Shown here: piece after piece, positions 28,124-36,311 of the stretch | Layout of the letters: each line of letters starts with the position of its first letter | Position numbering within the stretch: the first letter of the stretch is position 1 | The notes under the pieces: generated by a model | What the model saw: the letters and a program-made list of their open reading frames with translations, nothing else | Databases searched by the model: none | What the model was told of the DNA's origin: nothing | DNA from: GCA-2711565 sp963664245 | Lineage (GTDB): Bacteria; Bacteroidota; Bacteroidia; Bacteroidales; GCA-2711565 | Reading direction: 5' to 3' | Assembly (NCBI GenBank): GCA_963664245.1 | Contig: OY760934.1 | Coordinates: forward strand, 1,984,001-2,048,000 | DNA length: 64,000 nt | Made by a program: the position numbers and the translations under genes

Positions 28124-29464
28124 CTACAACAATTCGTTTGCCAAGTTTGCCAATTCCGAACGTTCTCCTTTTTCCAGTTTTACATGGGCATAAATCTCAT
28201 GGTGCTTGATCTTATCGATCAGGTATGACAAGCCGTTTGACTGTGCATCCAGGTAAGGCGTGTCTATCTGGAAAACATCCCCGGTAAAAATAATTTTGGT
28301 ATCTTCCCCGGCACGGGTAATAATAGTTTTAACCTCGTGCGGCGTCAGATTCTGGGCCTCATCCACGATAAAGCAAACGTTAGAAATACTTCGTCCACGG
28401 ATATAAGCCAATGGCGTAATCACCAGTTTTTCCTGCTCCAAAGCATTGGTAATGGCCTTGTATTCTTTATCGGCCTCGTGATACTGGTTCTGGATAAATT
28501 TCAAATTATCCCAAAGCGGCTCCATATAAGGGTTAATTTTATCCTTAATGTCTCCGGGCAAATAACCAATATCTTTATTGCTCAACGGAACAATCGGGCG
28601 AGCCAAATAAATTTGCTTAAACATTCGGCGTTGTTCCAAGGCTCCGGCCAAAGCGATTAAAGTTTTTCCGGTTCCAGCCACCCCCTGAAGCGTAACCAAT
28701 TTCACATCCGGATTAAAAATAGCATGCAGCGCAAACACCTGCTCGGCGTTGCGAGGCATGATTTTGTAGGCCGGCCTTTTTCCCACCCGCTCAATTAAAT
28801 TAGTTACCGGGTTATAAAAAGCAAGAGCAGAAGTCCGCTGATGACGTACAATATAATAATGGTTCGGAATTGATTCTTTTAAGCGGAGATCTTTCAGGGT
28901 GCAGGTTCCCTCACCATAAAGCTTATCGATGACTTCCTTATCAACATCTTCTATCAGCGATTTACCGGAATATAAAGAATCCATATCCTTAATTTTACCG
29001 GTTTCATAGTCTTCGGCAAGAATGTTTAACGATTTTGCTTTTAAGCGTAAATTAATATCCTTAGTAACAAGAATGATGCTTTTATCCGGGAATTCTTCCG
29101 ATAAAGAAATAGCAGCATTCAGTATTTTATGATCCGCTTTGCTGTCGCCAAATATTTTTGTAGCATCTAATTTAGGAGTGTTTTGGTTCATGATTACCTT
29201 AAAATTCCCTTTTCCTTTGCCATTAATCGCGATCCAGTTTTTCAGGGTATATTTCCCCGCCAGCCGGTCCATGTTCCGGATAAACTCACGGGCCTCGAAA
29301 TTTTTAATATCGTTCCCTTTTTTAAAATTATCAAGTTCTTCCAACACGGTAATCGGGATGGCTACGTCATTCTCTTCAAAATTATTAATTGCATTGTGGT
29401 CATAAAGAATAACCGAAGTATCGAGCACAAAAATTTTTGCTCTCTTTTTTTTACGTTCTACCAT
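28124..29464 (-). CDS. PIN domain-PhoH family ATPase
   Basis: A 446-residue two-domain protein. The N-terminal PIN nuclease domain (about 8-150) begins IFVLDTSVILYD and carries the expected acidic residues (D15, E46 region, and GDSKADHKIL). The C-terminal PhoH ATPase (about 235-446) shows Walker A LQGVAGTGKTLIA, Walker B CFIVDEAQNL and the downstream TGDVFQID. Fusions of this type are predicted RNA helicase-ribonucleases (PhoH2-like). It stands alone on the minus strand between two plus-strand genes. Confidence 0.93.
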   Translation of the reverse strand: MVERKKKRAKIFVLDTSVILYDHNAINNFEENDVAIPITVLEELDNFKKGNDIKNFEAREFIRNMDRLAGKYTLKNWIAINGKGKGNFKVIMNQNTPKLDATKIFGDSKADHKILNAAISLSEEFPDKSIILVTKDINLRLKAKSLNILAEDYETGKIKDMDSLYSGKSLIEDVDKEVIDKLYGEGTCTLKDLRLKESIPNHYYIVRHQRTSALAFYNPVTNLIERVGKRPAYKIMPRNAEQVFALHAIFNPDVKLVTLQGVAGTGKTLIALAGALEQRRMFKQIYLARPIVPLSNKDIGYLPGDIKDKINPYMEPLWDNLKFIQNQYHEADKEYKAITNALEQEKLVITPLAYIRGRSISNVCFIVDEAQNLTPHEVKTIITRAGEDTKIIFTGDVFQIDTPYLDAQSNGLSYLIDKIKHHEIYAHVKLEKGERSELANLANELL

Positions 29465-29632
29465 ATTAAATTCTTTTTCGACAAACGATCATGCCAACGC
29501 CTGCGGTATTTATAAATCAAATGAACTATTGTAAATATAACGATAAAAAAATACTTTTTACAGCGTTTCATGAGAAGTTATTGTAACATCATTGTTCATA
29601 AATTTAACCCAGTTACGAATGGCTCAAATGAT

Positions 29633-29640
29633 TACCTTTG
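29633..29640 (+). promoter_or_regulatory. TAnnTTTG -7 element of polA
   Basis: TACCTTTG matches the Bacteroidota -7 consensus, 25 bp before the polA ATG. No good -33 TTTG is found at standard spacing. Its location argues against a TTG start at 29638, which would overlap it. Confidence 0.4.
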
Positions 29641-29664
29641 TTAGAATCTGATAAAATTTTTAGC

Positions 29665-32460
29665 ATGCCGGAACAAAAAAAACTTTTTCTGCTCGATGCC
29701 ATGGCTTTGATTTACAGGGCCTATTTCGCTTTAAACAAGAACCCCAGAATTAACTCCAGAGGACTAAATACTTCGGCCATTTTAGGCTTTGCAAATACTC
29801 TGCTCGATGTAATCAAAAACGAAAAACCAAGCCATATCGGGGTGGCTTTCGACACCATGGCTCCTACCATCAGGCATGAAGATTTTTCCGAATACAAAGC
29901 CAACCGCGAGGCCATGCCTGAGGATTTGGCAACCTCCATCCCCTACATCAAAAAATTAATCGAAGGCTTTAACATTCCCATTCTCTACGTCGACGGTTAC
30001 GAAGCTGACGATGTTATTGGAACCCTCGCCAAAAAAGCCGAGAAAGAAGGCTTCGAAGTATTTATGATGACCCCGGACAAGGATTTCGGACAATTGGTTT
30101 CCGAAAATATCTCCATGTACAAACCGCCACGCATGGGCAACAAAGCCGAGATTTTAGGGCCCAAAGAAATTTGTGCAAAATACGGTTTAAAAGAACCCGA
30201 ACAACTGATCGATATTTTGGGTTTATGGGGCGATGCTTCCGATAATATTCCGGGGGTGCCGGGCATTGGAGAAAAAACCGCTTCAAAATTGATTGGAGAA
30301 TTCGAAAGCATAGAGAATATTCTGCAAAACACGGATAAACTAAAAGGCAAGCAAAAAGAAAACCTTGAAAATTTTGCCAACCAGGCCATCCAATCCAAGA
30401 TGCTGGCAACCATTATCCTGGACGTACCCATCGAATTTAGAGCAAACGAACTGGAGTTGAACGACCCCAATCTGCCGGAACTCAAAGAATTGTTTGACGA
30501 ACTCGAATTCCGCCAGTTTGCCCAACGTTTGTTTACCCTGGAATCGCTCAAACAACCTACGACTACTAAGCAAGCCGTTGAACCCATGGGCGATTTATTC
30601 AGCGGGCTGCCTGAAAGCGAGCAACTCATAAAAACCAAAAACACCCTGCAAGATGTCGACCATGAATATATTTTGATTGATTCGGAAGATAAAAAGAAAG
30701 AACTCATCGAGAAGCTGCTTCAGCAAAAATCAATTTGCTTTGACACCGAAACCACCGGAACCGATCCCAACAATGCCGAGCTGGTTGGAATATCGTTTTG
30801 CTACGCCAAAGGAAAAGCTTTTTACGTTCCCCTGCCCGACCGCTTCGAAGATTGCAAAGCAACATTGGAAGATTTCAAACCCGTGTTCAACACTAAAACT
30901 ATTGAAAAAATAGGACAAAACCTGAAGTACGATTTAAGCGTACTAAAATGGTACGGTATTCAAATCCGGGGGGAAATTTTTGATACCATGATCGCCCATT
31001 ATTTGCTCGAACCCGATCAACGTCACGGCATGGATTACCTGGCCGATGTTTACCTGGATTACAAAACCATCAGCTACGACACGGTTACTGAAAAACGCCG
31101 CGGACATCAGCTCGGCATGCGCGAGGTTCAGAAAAATAAAATCAACGCTTTGGTTGATTATGCCTGCGAAGATGCAGACATCACCTTCCAACTGGCCGAA
31201 ATTTTCAAACCTCAACTGAAAGAATCAAATACGCTCCAACTTTTTGAAGACATAGAAATTCCGTTGATCCCCGTGCTTGCTTCCATGGAAAAAGAAGGAA
31301 TCAAATTGGACATTAAAGCTTTGAAAAAATACTCGGAAGAGCTGGAAACAGAAGTCCTTAAAATCCGTGATAAAATTTATGAATATGCCGGAACCGAGTT
31401 CAACATAGCTTCTCCAAAACAGTTAGGAGAAATTTTGTTTGAACGCCTGAAAATAACCGACAAGCCAAAAAAAACCAAAACCAAACAATACTCAACCAGC
31501 GAGGACGTGCTTCAAAAGTTATTGAAAAAACACCCCATCATCCAGGAAATTTTGGATTTCCGCTCGCTGACAAAACTTAAATCAACTTACGTTGATGCTT
31601 TACCGGCATTGGTAAACCCCAGGGATAATCACATCCACACTTCATACATGCAAACGGTAGCTGCTACCGGGCGTTTGAGTTCGCAAAACCCGAACCTGCA
31701 AAACATCCCGATCCGAACCAATAAGGGTCGCGAAATCCGAAAAGCTTTCATCCCTCGAAATGAAGATTATACCTTGCTTGCCGCCGATTATTCGCAAATA
31801 GAACTCCGGATCATTGCCGAACTCAGCAAAGACAAAGCCATGCTGGATGCTTTTATTAACGGGCTCGACATTCACACTGCAACCGCTTCAAAAGTATATA
31901 GCATTCCGTTAGAAGAAGTGGATAAAGAAATGCGCCGCAATGCCAAAGCCGTGAATTTTGGGATTGTTTACGGAATTTCAGCCTTTGGCTTATCCGAGCA
32001 ACTGGGCATTGCCCGCAGCGAAGCAGCCCAAATTATCGAGCAATATTTTATCCAATATCCCGGCATTAAAAAATTTATGGACAACGCTATCGTTTTTGCC
32101 AAAGAACACGGGTACGTGGAAACCATCATGGGCCGCCGTCGTTATTTGAGGGATATAAACTCCAACAACGCCGTGGTTCGTGGTTTTGCCGAGCGAAATG
32201 CGATCAATGCACCCATACAGGGTTCTTCGGCTGATATGATTAAAATCGCCATGATTAACATTCATGAAGAGTTCGAAAAAAAACAACTGGAATCGAAAAT
32301 GATACTGCAGGTGCATGATGAGCTGGTGTTCGATGCTAAAAAATCAGAACTGGAAATTATCCAACCCATCATCGAAGAAAAAATGCGGACAGCCATCCCG
32401 ATGAAAGTGCCAATTTTGGTGGAAATGAATACCGGAACAAACTGGCTGGAGGCACATTAG
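29665..32460 (+). CDS. polA: DNA polymerase I
   Basis: A 931-residue replicative gap-filling and repair polymerase with all three activities. The 5' nuclease domain (about 1-290) starts KLFLLDAMALIYRAYFAL and has GIPGVPGIGEKTA-like helix-hairpin-helix residues. The 3'-5' exonuclease domain (about 335-510) keeps the catalytic DxE (CFDTETTGTD) and YACEDADI, so proofreading is probably active. The polymerase domain has motif A DYSQIELRI (about 707), motif B RRNAKAVNFGIVYG (about 755) and motif C VHDELVFD (about 882). I chose the ATG at 29665 rather than the TTG at 29638. Confidence 0.97.
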   Translation: MPEQKKLFLLDAMALIYRAYFALNKNPRINSRGLNTSAILGFANTLLDVIKNEKPSHIGVAFDTMAPTIRHEDFSEYKANREAMPEDLATSIPYIKKLIEGFNIPILYVDGYEADDVIGTLAKKAEKEGFEVFMMTPDKDFGQLVSENISMYKPPRMGNKAEILGPKEICAKYGLKEPEQLIDILGLWGDASDNIPGVPGIGEKTASKLIGEFESIENILQNTDKLKGKQKENLENFANQAIQSKMLATIILDVPIEFRANELELNDPNLPELKELFDELEFRQFAQRLFTLESLKQPTTTKQAVEPMGDLFSGLPESEQLIKTKNTLQDVDHEYILIDSEDKKKELIEKLLQQKSICFDTETTGTDPNNAELVGISFCYAKGKAFYVPLPDRFEDCKATLEDFKPVFNTKTIEKIGQNLKYDLSVLKWYGIQIRGEIFDTMIAHYLLEPDQRHGMDYLADVYLDYKTISYDTVTEKRRGHQLGMREVQKNKINALVDYACEDADITFQLAEIFKPQLKESNTLQLFEDIEIPLIPVLASMEKEGIKLDIKALKKYSEELETEVLKIRDKIYEYAGTEFNIASPKQLGEILFERLKITDKPKKTKTKQYSTSEDVLQKLLKKHPIIQEILDFRSLTKLKSTYVDALPALVNPRDNHIHTSYMQTVAATGRLSSQNPNLQNIPIRTNKGREIRKAFIPRNEDYTLLAADYSQIELRIIAELSKDKAMLDAFINGLDIHTATASKVYSIPLEEVDKEMRRNAKAVNFGIVYGISAFGLSEQLGIARSEAAQIIEQYFIQYPGIKKFMDNAIVFAKEHGYVETIMGRRRYLRDINSNNAVVRGFAERNAINAPIQGSSADMIKIAMINIHEEFEKKQLESKMILQVHDELVFDAKKSELEIIQPIIEEKMRTAIPMKVPILVEMNTGTNWLEAH

Positions 32461-32488
32461 GAATTTACTTCTCGGTTTTCTATTTTTT

Positions 32489-32505
32489 GGCACAATATTG
32501 GTTTT
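32489..32505 (+). promoter_or_regulatory. Possible sigma-54-like promoter
   Basis: TGGCACA starting at 32488 followed by TTGG resembles a -24/-12 pair, but the second box is TGGT at the proper spacing. It would start transcription about 37 nt before the lipoprotein gene at 32551. It shares TGGCACAA-n2-TT-n-GTT with the site before the ABC adaptor. Confidence 0.25.
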
Positions 32506-32550
32506 GTTTTAAGTGGGTCCACAATATTTTTAAACTTAAAACAAACAGCC

Positions 32551-33123
32551 ATGAAAACAATACATAAAAATATTAGGGAAAAAAGCTTGAACAAAAAGCT
32601 ATCGGTATTTGTTTTTTTAACTTCATTGTTTATTCTTTCATCTTGTGATATTGACGTTTTTGTTGAAGATGGTCGTCCGGGAGATGCTTATTTCGCCTTA
32701 ACATGGACCGAAGATGAACCGGATTATGTGGATGCCGGAACCAATGCCATTCCTTCCGTTTTTTACTGGAACGACTATTACTATATTCGTCCGGGAATTT
32801 ATGTTTTGTACTACGATGGCATTTACAATGATGGTTATGGTTATATCGATTATGCTTGGGAAATTGAGTACGAAATTTACATCAACCCCGGAGAAAAAGG
32901 GAGTATTTATTACGGCGATGGAGGCGATGGAGAAGACAACTATTTCTCGTTAGATTGTAACCCTTACGGACCTTATGTTTATCTCGATTACAAGTCTTCC
33001 CCGGCCGAACAAAGCTTCAAAGTATTGGAAGAAACAGAAAATAAAATTATTATCAAAAAAGAAAACACAAACTATAGTCTGAAAGCCACTTACACTAAAG
33101 TATCTAAAAGAACCCACGAATAA
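32551..33123 (+). CDS. Tyr/Asp-rich lipoprotein, unknown function
   Basis: 190 residues with a positively charged start, a hydrophobic core (about 18-32) and the lipobox FILSSC (Cys about 33), so it is an exported lipoprotein. The mature part is rich in Tyr, Asp and Gly (YWNDYYYIRPGIYVLYYDG and following), suggesting a small beta-sheet domain. The tail is charged. I recognise no family. It sits alone between polA and a hairpin terminator. Confidence 0.75.
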   Translation: MKTIHKNIREKSLNKKLSVFVFLTSLFILSSCDIDVFVEDGRPGDAYFALTWTEDEPDYVDAGTNAIPSVFYWNDYYYIRPGIYVLYYDGIYNDGYGYIDYAWEIEYEIYINPGEKGSIYYGDGGDGEDNYFSLDCNPYGPYVYLDYKSSPAEQSFKVLEETENKIIIKKENTNYSLKATYTKVSKRTHE

Positions 33124-33161
33124 CAGGGGGCGGTCAATCCCCCTCTCCATATATATCCTCC

Positions 33162-33187
33162 GGCTTGCCTTATGGCAAGCCTTTTTT
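33162..33187 (+). terminator. Rho-independent terminator
   Basis: A perfect 8-bp GC-rich stem (GGCTTGCC / GGCAAGCC) with a TTAT loop is followed by six T. It lies 38 bp after the lipoprotein gene. Confidence 0.85.
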
Positions 33188-33204
33188 GGTTTTAATAAAA
33201 AGTA

Positions 33205-33232
33205 TAATTTTGTGAACCGAGGTTCACCTCGC
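33205..33232 (+). promoter_or_regulatory. Promoter -7 element and small inverted repeat before hydrolase gene
   Basis: TAATTTTG at 33205-33212 fits TAnnTTTG. It runs into a 7-bp inverted repeat (GTGAACC / GGTTCAC, 33211-33226) that could be an operator or a leader hairpin. The hydrolase ATG is at 33255. Confidence 0.35.
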
Positions 33233-33254
33233 TAACTTAATATTTAAAAAAAAT

Positions 33255-34097
33255 ATGAAACTTTTTGCAATAGAAACCGGAAATTTAAAACTGGACGGAG
33301 GAGCCATGTTTGGCGTGGTTCCTAAGGTAATGTGGAACAAAGTTTACCCCGCCGATGAAAACAATTTATGCAACTGGGCCATGCGCTGCCTGCTGATTGA
33401 CGACGGCGAGCGACGTATTTTAATTGACAACGGGATTGGCGATAAACAAGATGAAAAATTCCTGAAACATTACTACCTGAACGGCGATGATACGCTTGAA
33501 AAATCGTTGGCAAAATACGGTTATACGCCGGATGATATTACCGATAATATTTTAACACACCTTCATTTCGATCACTGTGGGGGGAGCATTAAATATGATG
33601 AAAATAAAAACCTGATTCCTGCCTTTAAGAACGCAACTTATTGGGTAAGCAAACCACAATTTGAATGGGCCACCAATCCCAACCGACGCGAAAAAGCCAG
33701 TTTCTTAAAAGAAAACATCTTGCCCATACAGGAAAGCGGACAGCTCAAACTGGTGGAGGAGGAAGGCGAAATTATCCCGAATATTTACGCCAAAATTTTT
33801 AACGGACATACCGAGGGGCAAATCATTCCGCATGTTAACGTAAACGGTAAAACCATTGCTTTTATGGCCGACTTATTGCCGGCAACGGTTCATGTACCCA
33901 TGCCTTGGGTGATGTCGTACGACACTAAGCCGTTGATTACGCTCAAAGACAAAGAACGGTTCTTTAAAGAAGCCCTGGAAGAAAATGTGATTTTGTTTTT
34001 CGAACACGATTTGTACAACGAATGTGCTTCTATCGAAATGACCGAAAAAGGGGTTCGGGTAAAAGAAACGTTTACGCTTTTTGAATTAGGATATTAA
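33255..34097 (+). CDS. Metallo-beta-lactamase-fold hydrolase (lactonase-like)
   Basis: A 280-residue soluble metallo-hydrolase. The binuclear zinc motif is THLHFDHCGG (about 101-110), with further ligands in FNGHTEGQ (about 187), the Asp in AFMADLLP and the late His in FFEHD. The overall form (LLIDDGERRILIDNGIGD at the start) is that of the AHL-lactonase/MBL hydrolase group, but the substrate is unknown. Its last 12 codons recur in similar form at 43235-43291, on the far side of the SusC/SusD block. A strong hairpin follows the stop. Confidence 0.92.
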   Translation: MKLFAIETGNLKLDGGAMFGVVPKVMWNKVYPADENNLCNWAMRCLLIDDGERRILIDNGIGDKQDEKFLKHYYLNGDDTLEKSLAKYGYTPDDITDNILTHLHFDHCGGSIKYDENKNLIPAFKNATYWVSKPQFEWATNPNRREKASFLKENILPIQESGQLKLVEEEGEIIPNIYAKIFNGHTEGQIIPHVNVNGKTIAFMADLLPATVHVPMPWVMSYDTKPLITLKDKERFFKEALEENVILFFEHDLYNECASIEMTEKGVRVKETFTLFELGY

Positions 34098-34105
34098 TGT
34101 AATTA

Positions 34106-34140
34106 CCCATTGATCGGTATTTGCAATACCAATCAATGGG
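34106..34140. repeat. Inverted repeat, terminator-like
   Basis: Arms CCCATTGAT-C-GGTATT and AATACC-A-ATCAATGGG pair over 15 bp with one mismatch and a 3-nt loop, 8 bp after the hydrolase stop. There is no T-run, so it may be a terminator or processing site. Confidence 0.7.
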
Positions 34141-34255
34141 GTTATGAAAAAAGGCATGTTTTCTTCTTTTTTATTGGACAATAGTACTGTTGGCCAGTTT
34201 TCGGGAATAATCTGTCTGTACCAGCGTTACCAATACCCAGTATCTGTCCTGTTAA

Positions 34256-34295
34256 TTAGTCACGGGGTGAATTATATAATTCACCCCGTGACTAA
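34256..34295. repeat. Perfect 40-bp palindrome
   Basis: The sequence equals its own reverse complement over 40 bp with no spacer. The left half is TTAGTCACGGGGTGAATTAT and the right half is its exact complement. It is unlike ordinary terminators, which need a loop and a T-run. Confidence 0.9.
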
Positions 34296-34311
34296 GAGGA
34301 ATCCCCCGGAA

Positions 34312-34347
34312 ACTGCTGGAAAACACAAACATGATTTTCCCGGCAGT
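34312..34347. repeat. Imperfect inverted repeat
   Basis: ACTGCTGGAAAA pairs with TTTTCCCGGCAGT across an 11-nt loop with one bulge. It is the third hairpin in 250 bp. Confidence 0.55.
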
Positions 34348-34447
34348 GAGTGGGCTTCATTTCTAACAACCAAATTGAAGTATTGTTTAGACAAAGAGTT
34401 CAGCTTTTTAGTTAACTTAAATATTATAGAGATGAAAAAACTTTACA

Positions 34448-34849
34448 TTATTTTTGTGTACCCACTTCCACCTTAACATCCACTTCCTGTGGTGGAAGGC
34501 ACTGTTCATTGGTGCAAGCCATAAACTTAATGCAGCCACGGAGAATAGCTGTTGTATCTTTTTTTAGTTTTACTTTTTGAACAAAATCCTGCTGCAATCC
34601 AATCTCTTCCACTGGCCCGTCCAATAAGATGAGCGGATTTTCTTCAAAAGAGAAACGGGTAGGTACACCCATACCACCCATTACCTCCAGGGAATAGATA
34701 TGCCAGGGCGATTGTACATTTGGCCTAAAATGGACCTGATAGGTGCTATCGCTGATTTGTTTGCATTCAACGTCCCATTTTACCACTTCCTGACTTTCGC
34801 TTATAAAAGACAGGAATAGACATAAAACACTGATTATTATTTGCTTCAT
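34448..34849 (-). CDS. DsbD N-terminal-domain-like secreted protein
   Basis: 133 residues with a signal peptide (MKQIIISVLCLFLSFISESQ). The rest matches the periplasmic alpha (N-terminal) domain of DsbD: WHIYSLEVMGGMGVPTRFSFE and the Cys-containing end FMACTNEQCLPPQEVDVKVEV, where the CT-n3-CLPP pair is the redox-active signature. It lacks DsbD's membrane and C-terminal thioredoxin domains, so it is a stand-alone version. It lies 6 bp after the FG-GAP gene, the last gene of the SusC/SusD operon. Confidence 0.8.
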   Translation of the reverse strand: MKQIIISVLCLFLSFISESQEVVKWDVECKQISDSTYQVHFRPNVQSPWHIYSLEVMGGMGVPTRFSFEENPLILLDGPVEEIGLQQDFVQKVKLKKDTTAILRGCIKFMACTNEQCLPPQEVDVKVEVGTQK

Positions 34850-34855
34850 TCCTGC

Positions 34856-36292
34856 TTATTTTTTTTCACCTAACATCAGGTACACATAGCCTTTGTGGGC
34901 CAGTGTGCGGTACTCCTTTTTACCATAGTAATTTTTAAATAACATTTCCCGGGTCACCAGGTTCCTTTTACGGGCCTCCTCACTGTCAATTCCAAGTTCT
35001 GAGATATTTCTTTCAGCCCGCTCCATCTGATCTTCTATCATCTTTTTGTAGCCTTCACTATAATAAGCCGGATTTTTTTTCATAATTCCCGTTTCATATT
35101 CCCAATTCCAGGAAAGATCATAATTAAACACCCCATCGATTGTAGCTACACTGGTACCGATCAGCAGATCATTGATGCCATCATTGTTCCAGTCGGTTAC
35201 ATAAGCCTGAAGCCAACTCCCGGGGAAAGCTTTACCGCCATCTTTAGTTTCAAACAGTGGCACTCCGGGTTCAAAACGACGTCCTTCTTTGGTTTTGACA
35301 CCCCTGAAAAAAGTAACTGCAGCTTTGCCTTTACTTGTGTAACAGTCAGTGACCATCAGATCCAATACGCCATCCTGATCCCAGTCTGTTACCAAAGGCA
35401 CGGTATTACCAGAACCGGCAACTGGTAGTTTTCGTTTTTCTTTATAATCTTCTTCTTTTGTATAGGTATGTATTTTCAATGGGTTCCCATGCACATCCAG
35501 TAAGAGTTCCCTGCAGCCAAATTTTGGCTCGGTTTTAGTCCCTATGTTTTTGCTTAAACGTAAACCGGCCCCTCCGACAACCATGTCCTGAAGGCTATCC
35601 CCGTTAAAGTCCCCAAAACTGACTGAGGAGTAATTCCAATAGTACCAGCTTTCCGGGTCTGTGATCGGTAAATCATTTCCATAACGCGGATGTTTATCAC
35701 GCTGTTCCTGCTCTATTTTTTCCCCCAGTGAAAAGCCATGCTCACTGCCCTTAAACCAGGTCACATCCCCCGGGTAATAATGGCCGGTAATCATATCCTG
35801 ATATCCGTCATTGTTCAAATCTGCAAATTGCGGCCTGAAAGACATGCAGCACCATAAATAGACCGATAAGGGTGTGCCATTGCTATCGGTGCCTTCAGCG
35901 GGCATGGCGTACTTAAACTCATCGGTAAATTCAGGAGCGCTGTCCGTCCCCTTATTCAGGTATACGCGGATAAAATTGCCTAAATTATTATCGTTAGCCA
36001 GCTCCATACCGCTTGCAAATTCGCCGATGAGCAGATCCTTTTTCCCGTCACCATTCCAGTCGAAAACTGCCGGGGCAGCCCAGCCATTCCCTTCTCCCAT
36101 CACAGGTTTGCACTCCCCCTTAATTAACATGGGCTTAGCCAGCCTAGGAGCGCCGGGGATGTCTGGCTGTATCAACTCCGGGAAATCTTCAGTGCCCTCA
36201 TTCTCTTTATCAAAAAATACTTTTAGTCCAGCCAAAGCTATGAGCATGATAACCAATGCCCAGATTAAAAATCCGGACATTGGTTTTTTCAT
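34856..36292 (-). CDS. FG-GAP/VCBS-repeat protein, membrane-anchored
   Basis: 478 residues from the chosen start MKKPMSGFLIWALVIMLIALAGLKVFF, which begins with a membrane anchor. A longer frame from 36322 would overlap SusD by 11 bp. At least five FG-GAP units with DxDxDG-type calcium loops are visible: FDWNGDGKKDLLIG, ADLNNDGYQDMITG, GDFNGDSLQDMVVG, TDWDQDGVLDLMVT and TDWNNDGINDLLIG. They build a probable seven-bladed propeller used for binding. The C-terminal ~80 residues are helical and charged. It may present a ligand-binding surface near the SusC/SusD complex; its role is unknown. Confidence 0.82.
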   Translation of the reverse strand: MKKPMSGFLIWALVIMLIALAGLKVFFDKENEGTEDFPELIQPDIPGAPRLAKPMLIKGECKPVMGEGNGWAAPAVFDWNGDGKKDLLIGEFASGMELANDNNLGNFIRVYLNKGTDSAPEFTDEFKYAMPAEGTDSNGTPLSVYLWCCMSFRPQFADLNNDGYQDMITGHYYPGDVTWFKGSEHGFSLGEKIEQEQRDKHPRYGNDLPITDPESWYYWNYSSVSFGDFNGDSLQDMVVGGAGLRLSKNIGTKTEPKFGCRELLLDVHGNPLKIHTYTKEEDYKEKRKLPVAGSGNTVPLVTDWDQDGVLDLMVTDCYTSKGKAAVTFFRGVKTKEGRRFEPGVPLFETKDGGKAFPGSWLQAYVTDWNNDGINDLLIGTSVATIDGVFNYDLSWNWEYETGIMKKNPAYYSEGYKKMIEDQMERAERNISELGIDSEEARKRNLVTREMLFKNYYGKKEYRTLAHKGYVYLMLGEKK

Positions 36293-36311
36293 TGTGTTGT
36301 TTTTAATTCCC

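Larger units (their letters stand above)
34098..34447. other. Non-coding boundary region with three inverted repeats
   Basis: 350 bp between the hydrolase and DsbD-N-like genes (convergent). It holds three successive inverted repeats, at 34106-34140, 34256-34295 and 34312-34347. A 110-codon frame at 34144-34476 crosses the palindrome and enters the 3' end of the next gene. It has no recognisable features, so I treat it as spurious. Confidence 0.6.

Noticed and set aside
29638..29664. TTG start for polA adding nine residues
   Set aside because: The TTG lies in a TACCTTTG promoter element. The ATG at 29665 gives the normal N-terminus.
34144..34476. 110-codon open frame between the hydrolase and DsbD-N-like genes
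   Set aside because: It spans the 40-bp palindrome and another hairpin, overlaps the 3' end of a well-supported gene, and the product has no recognisable features.
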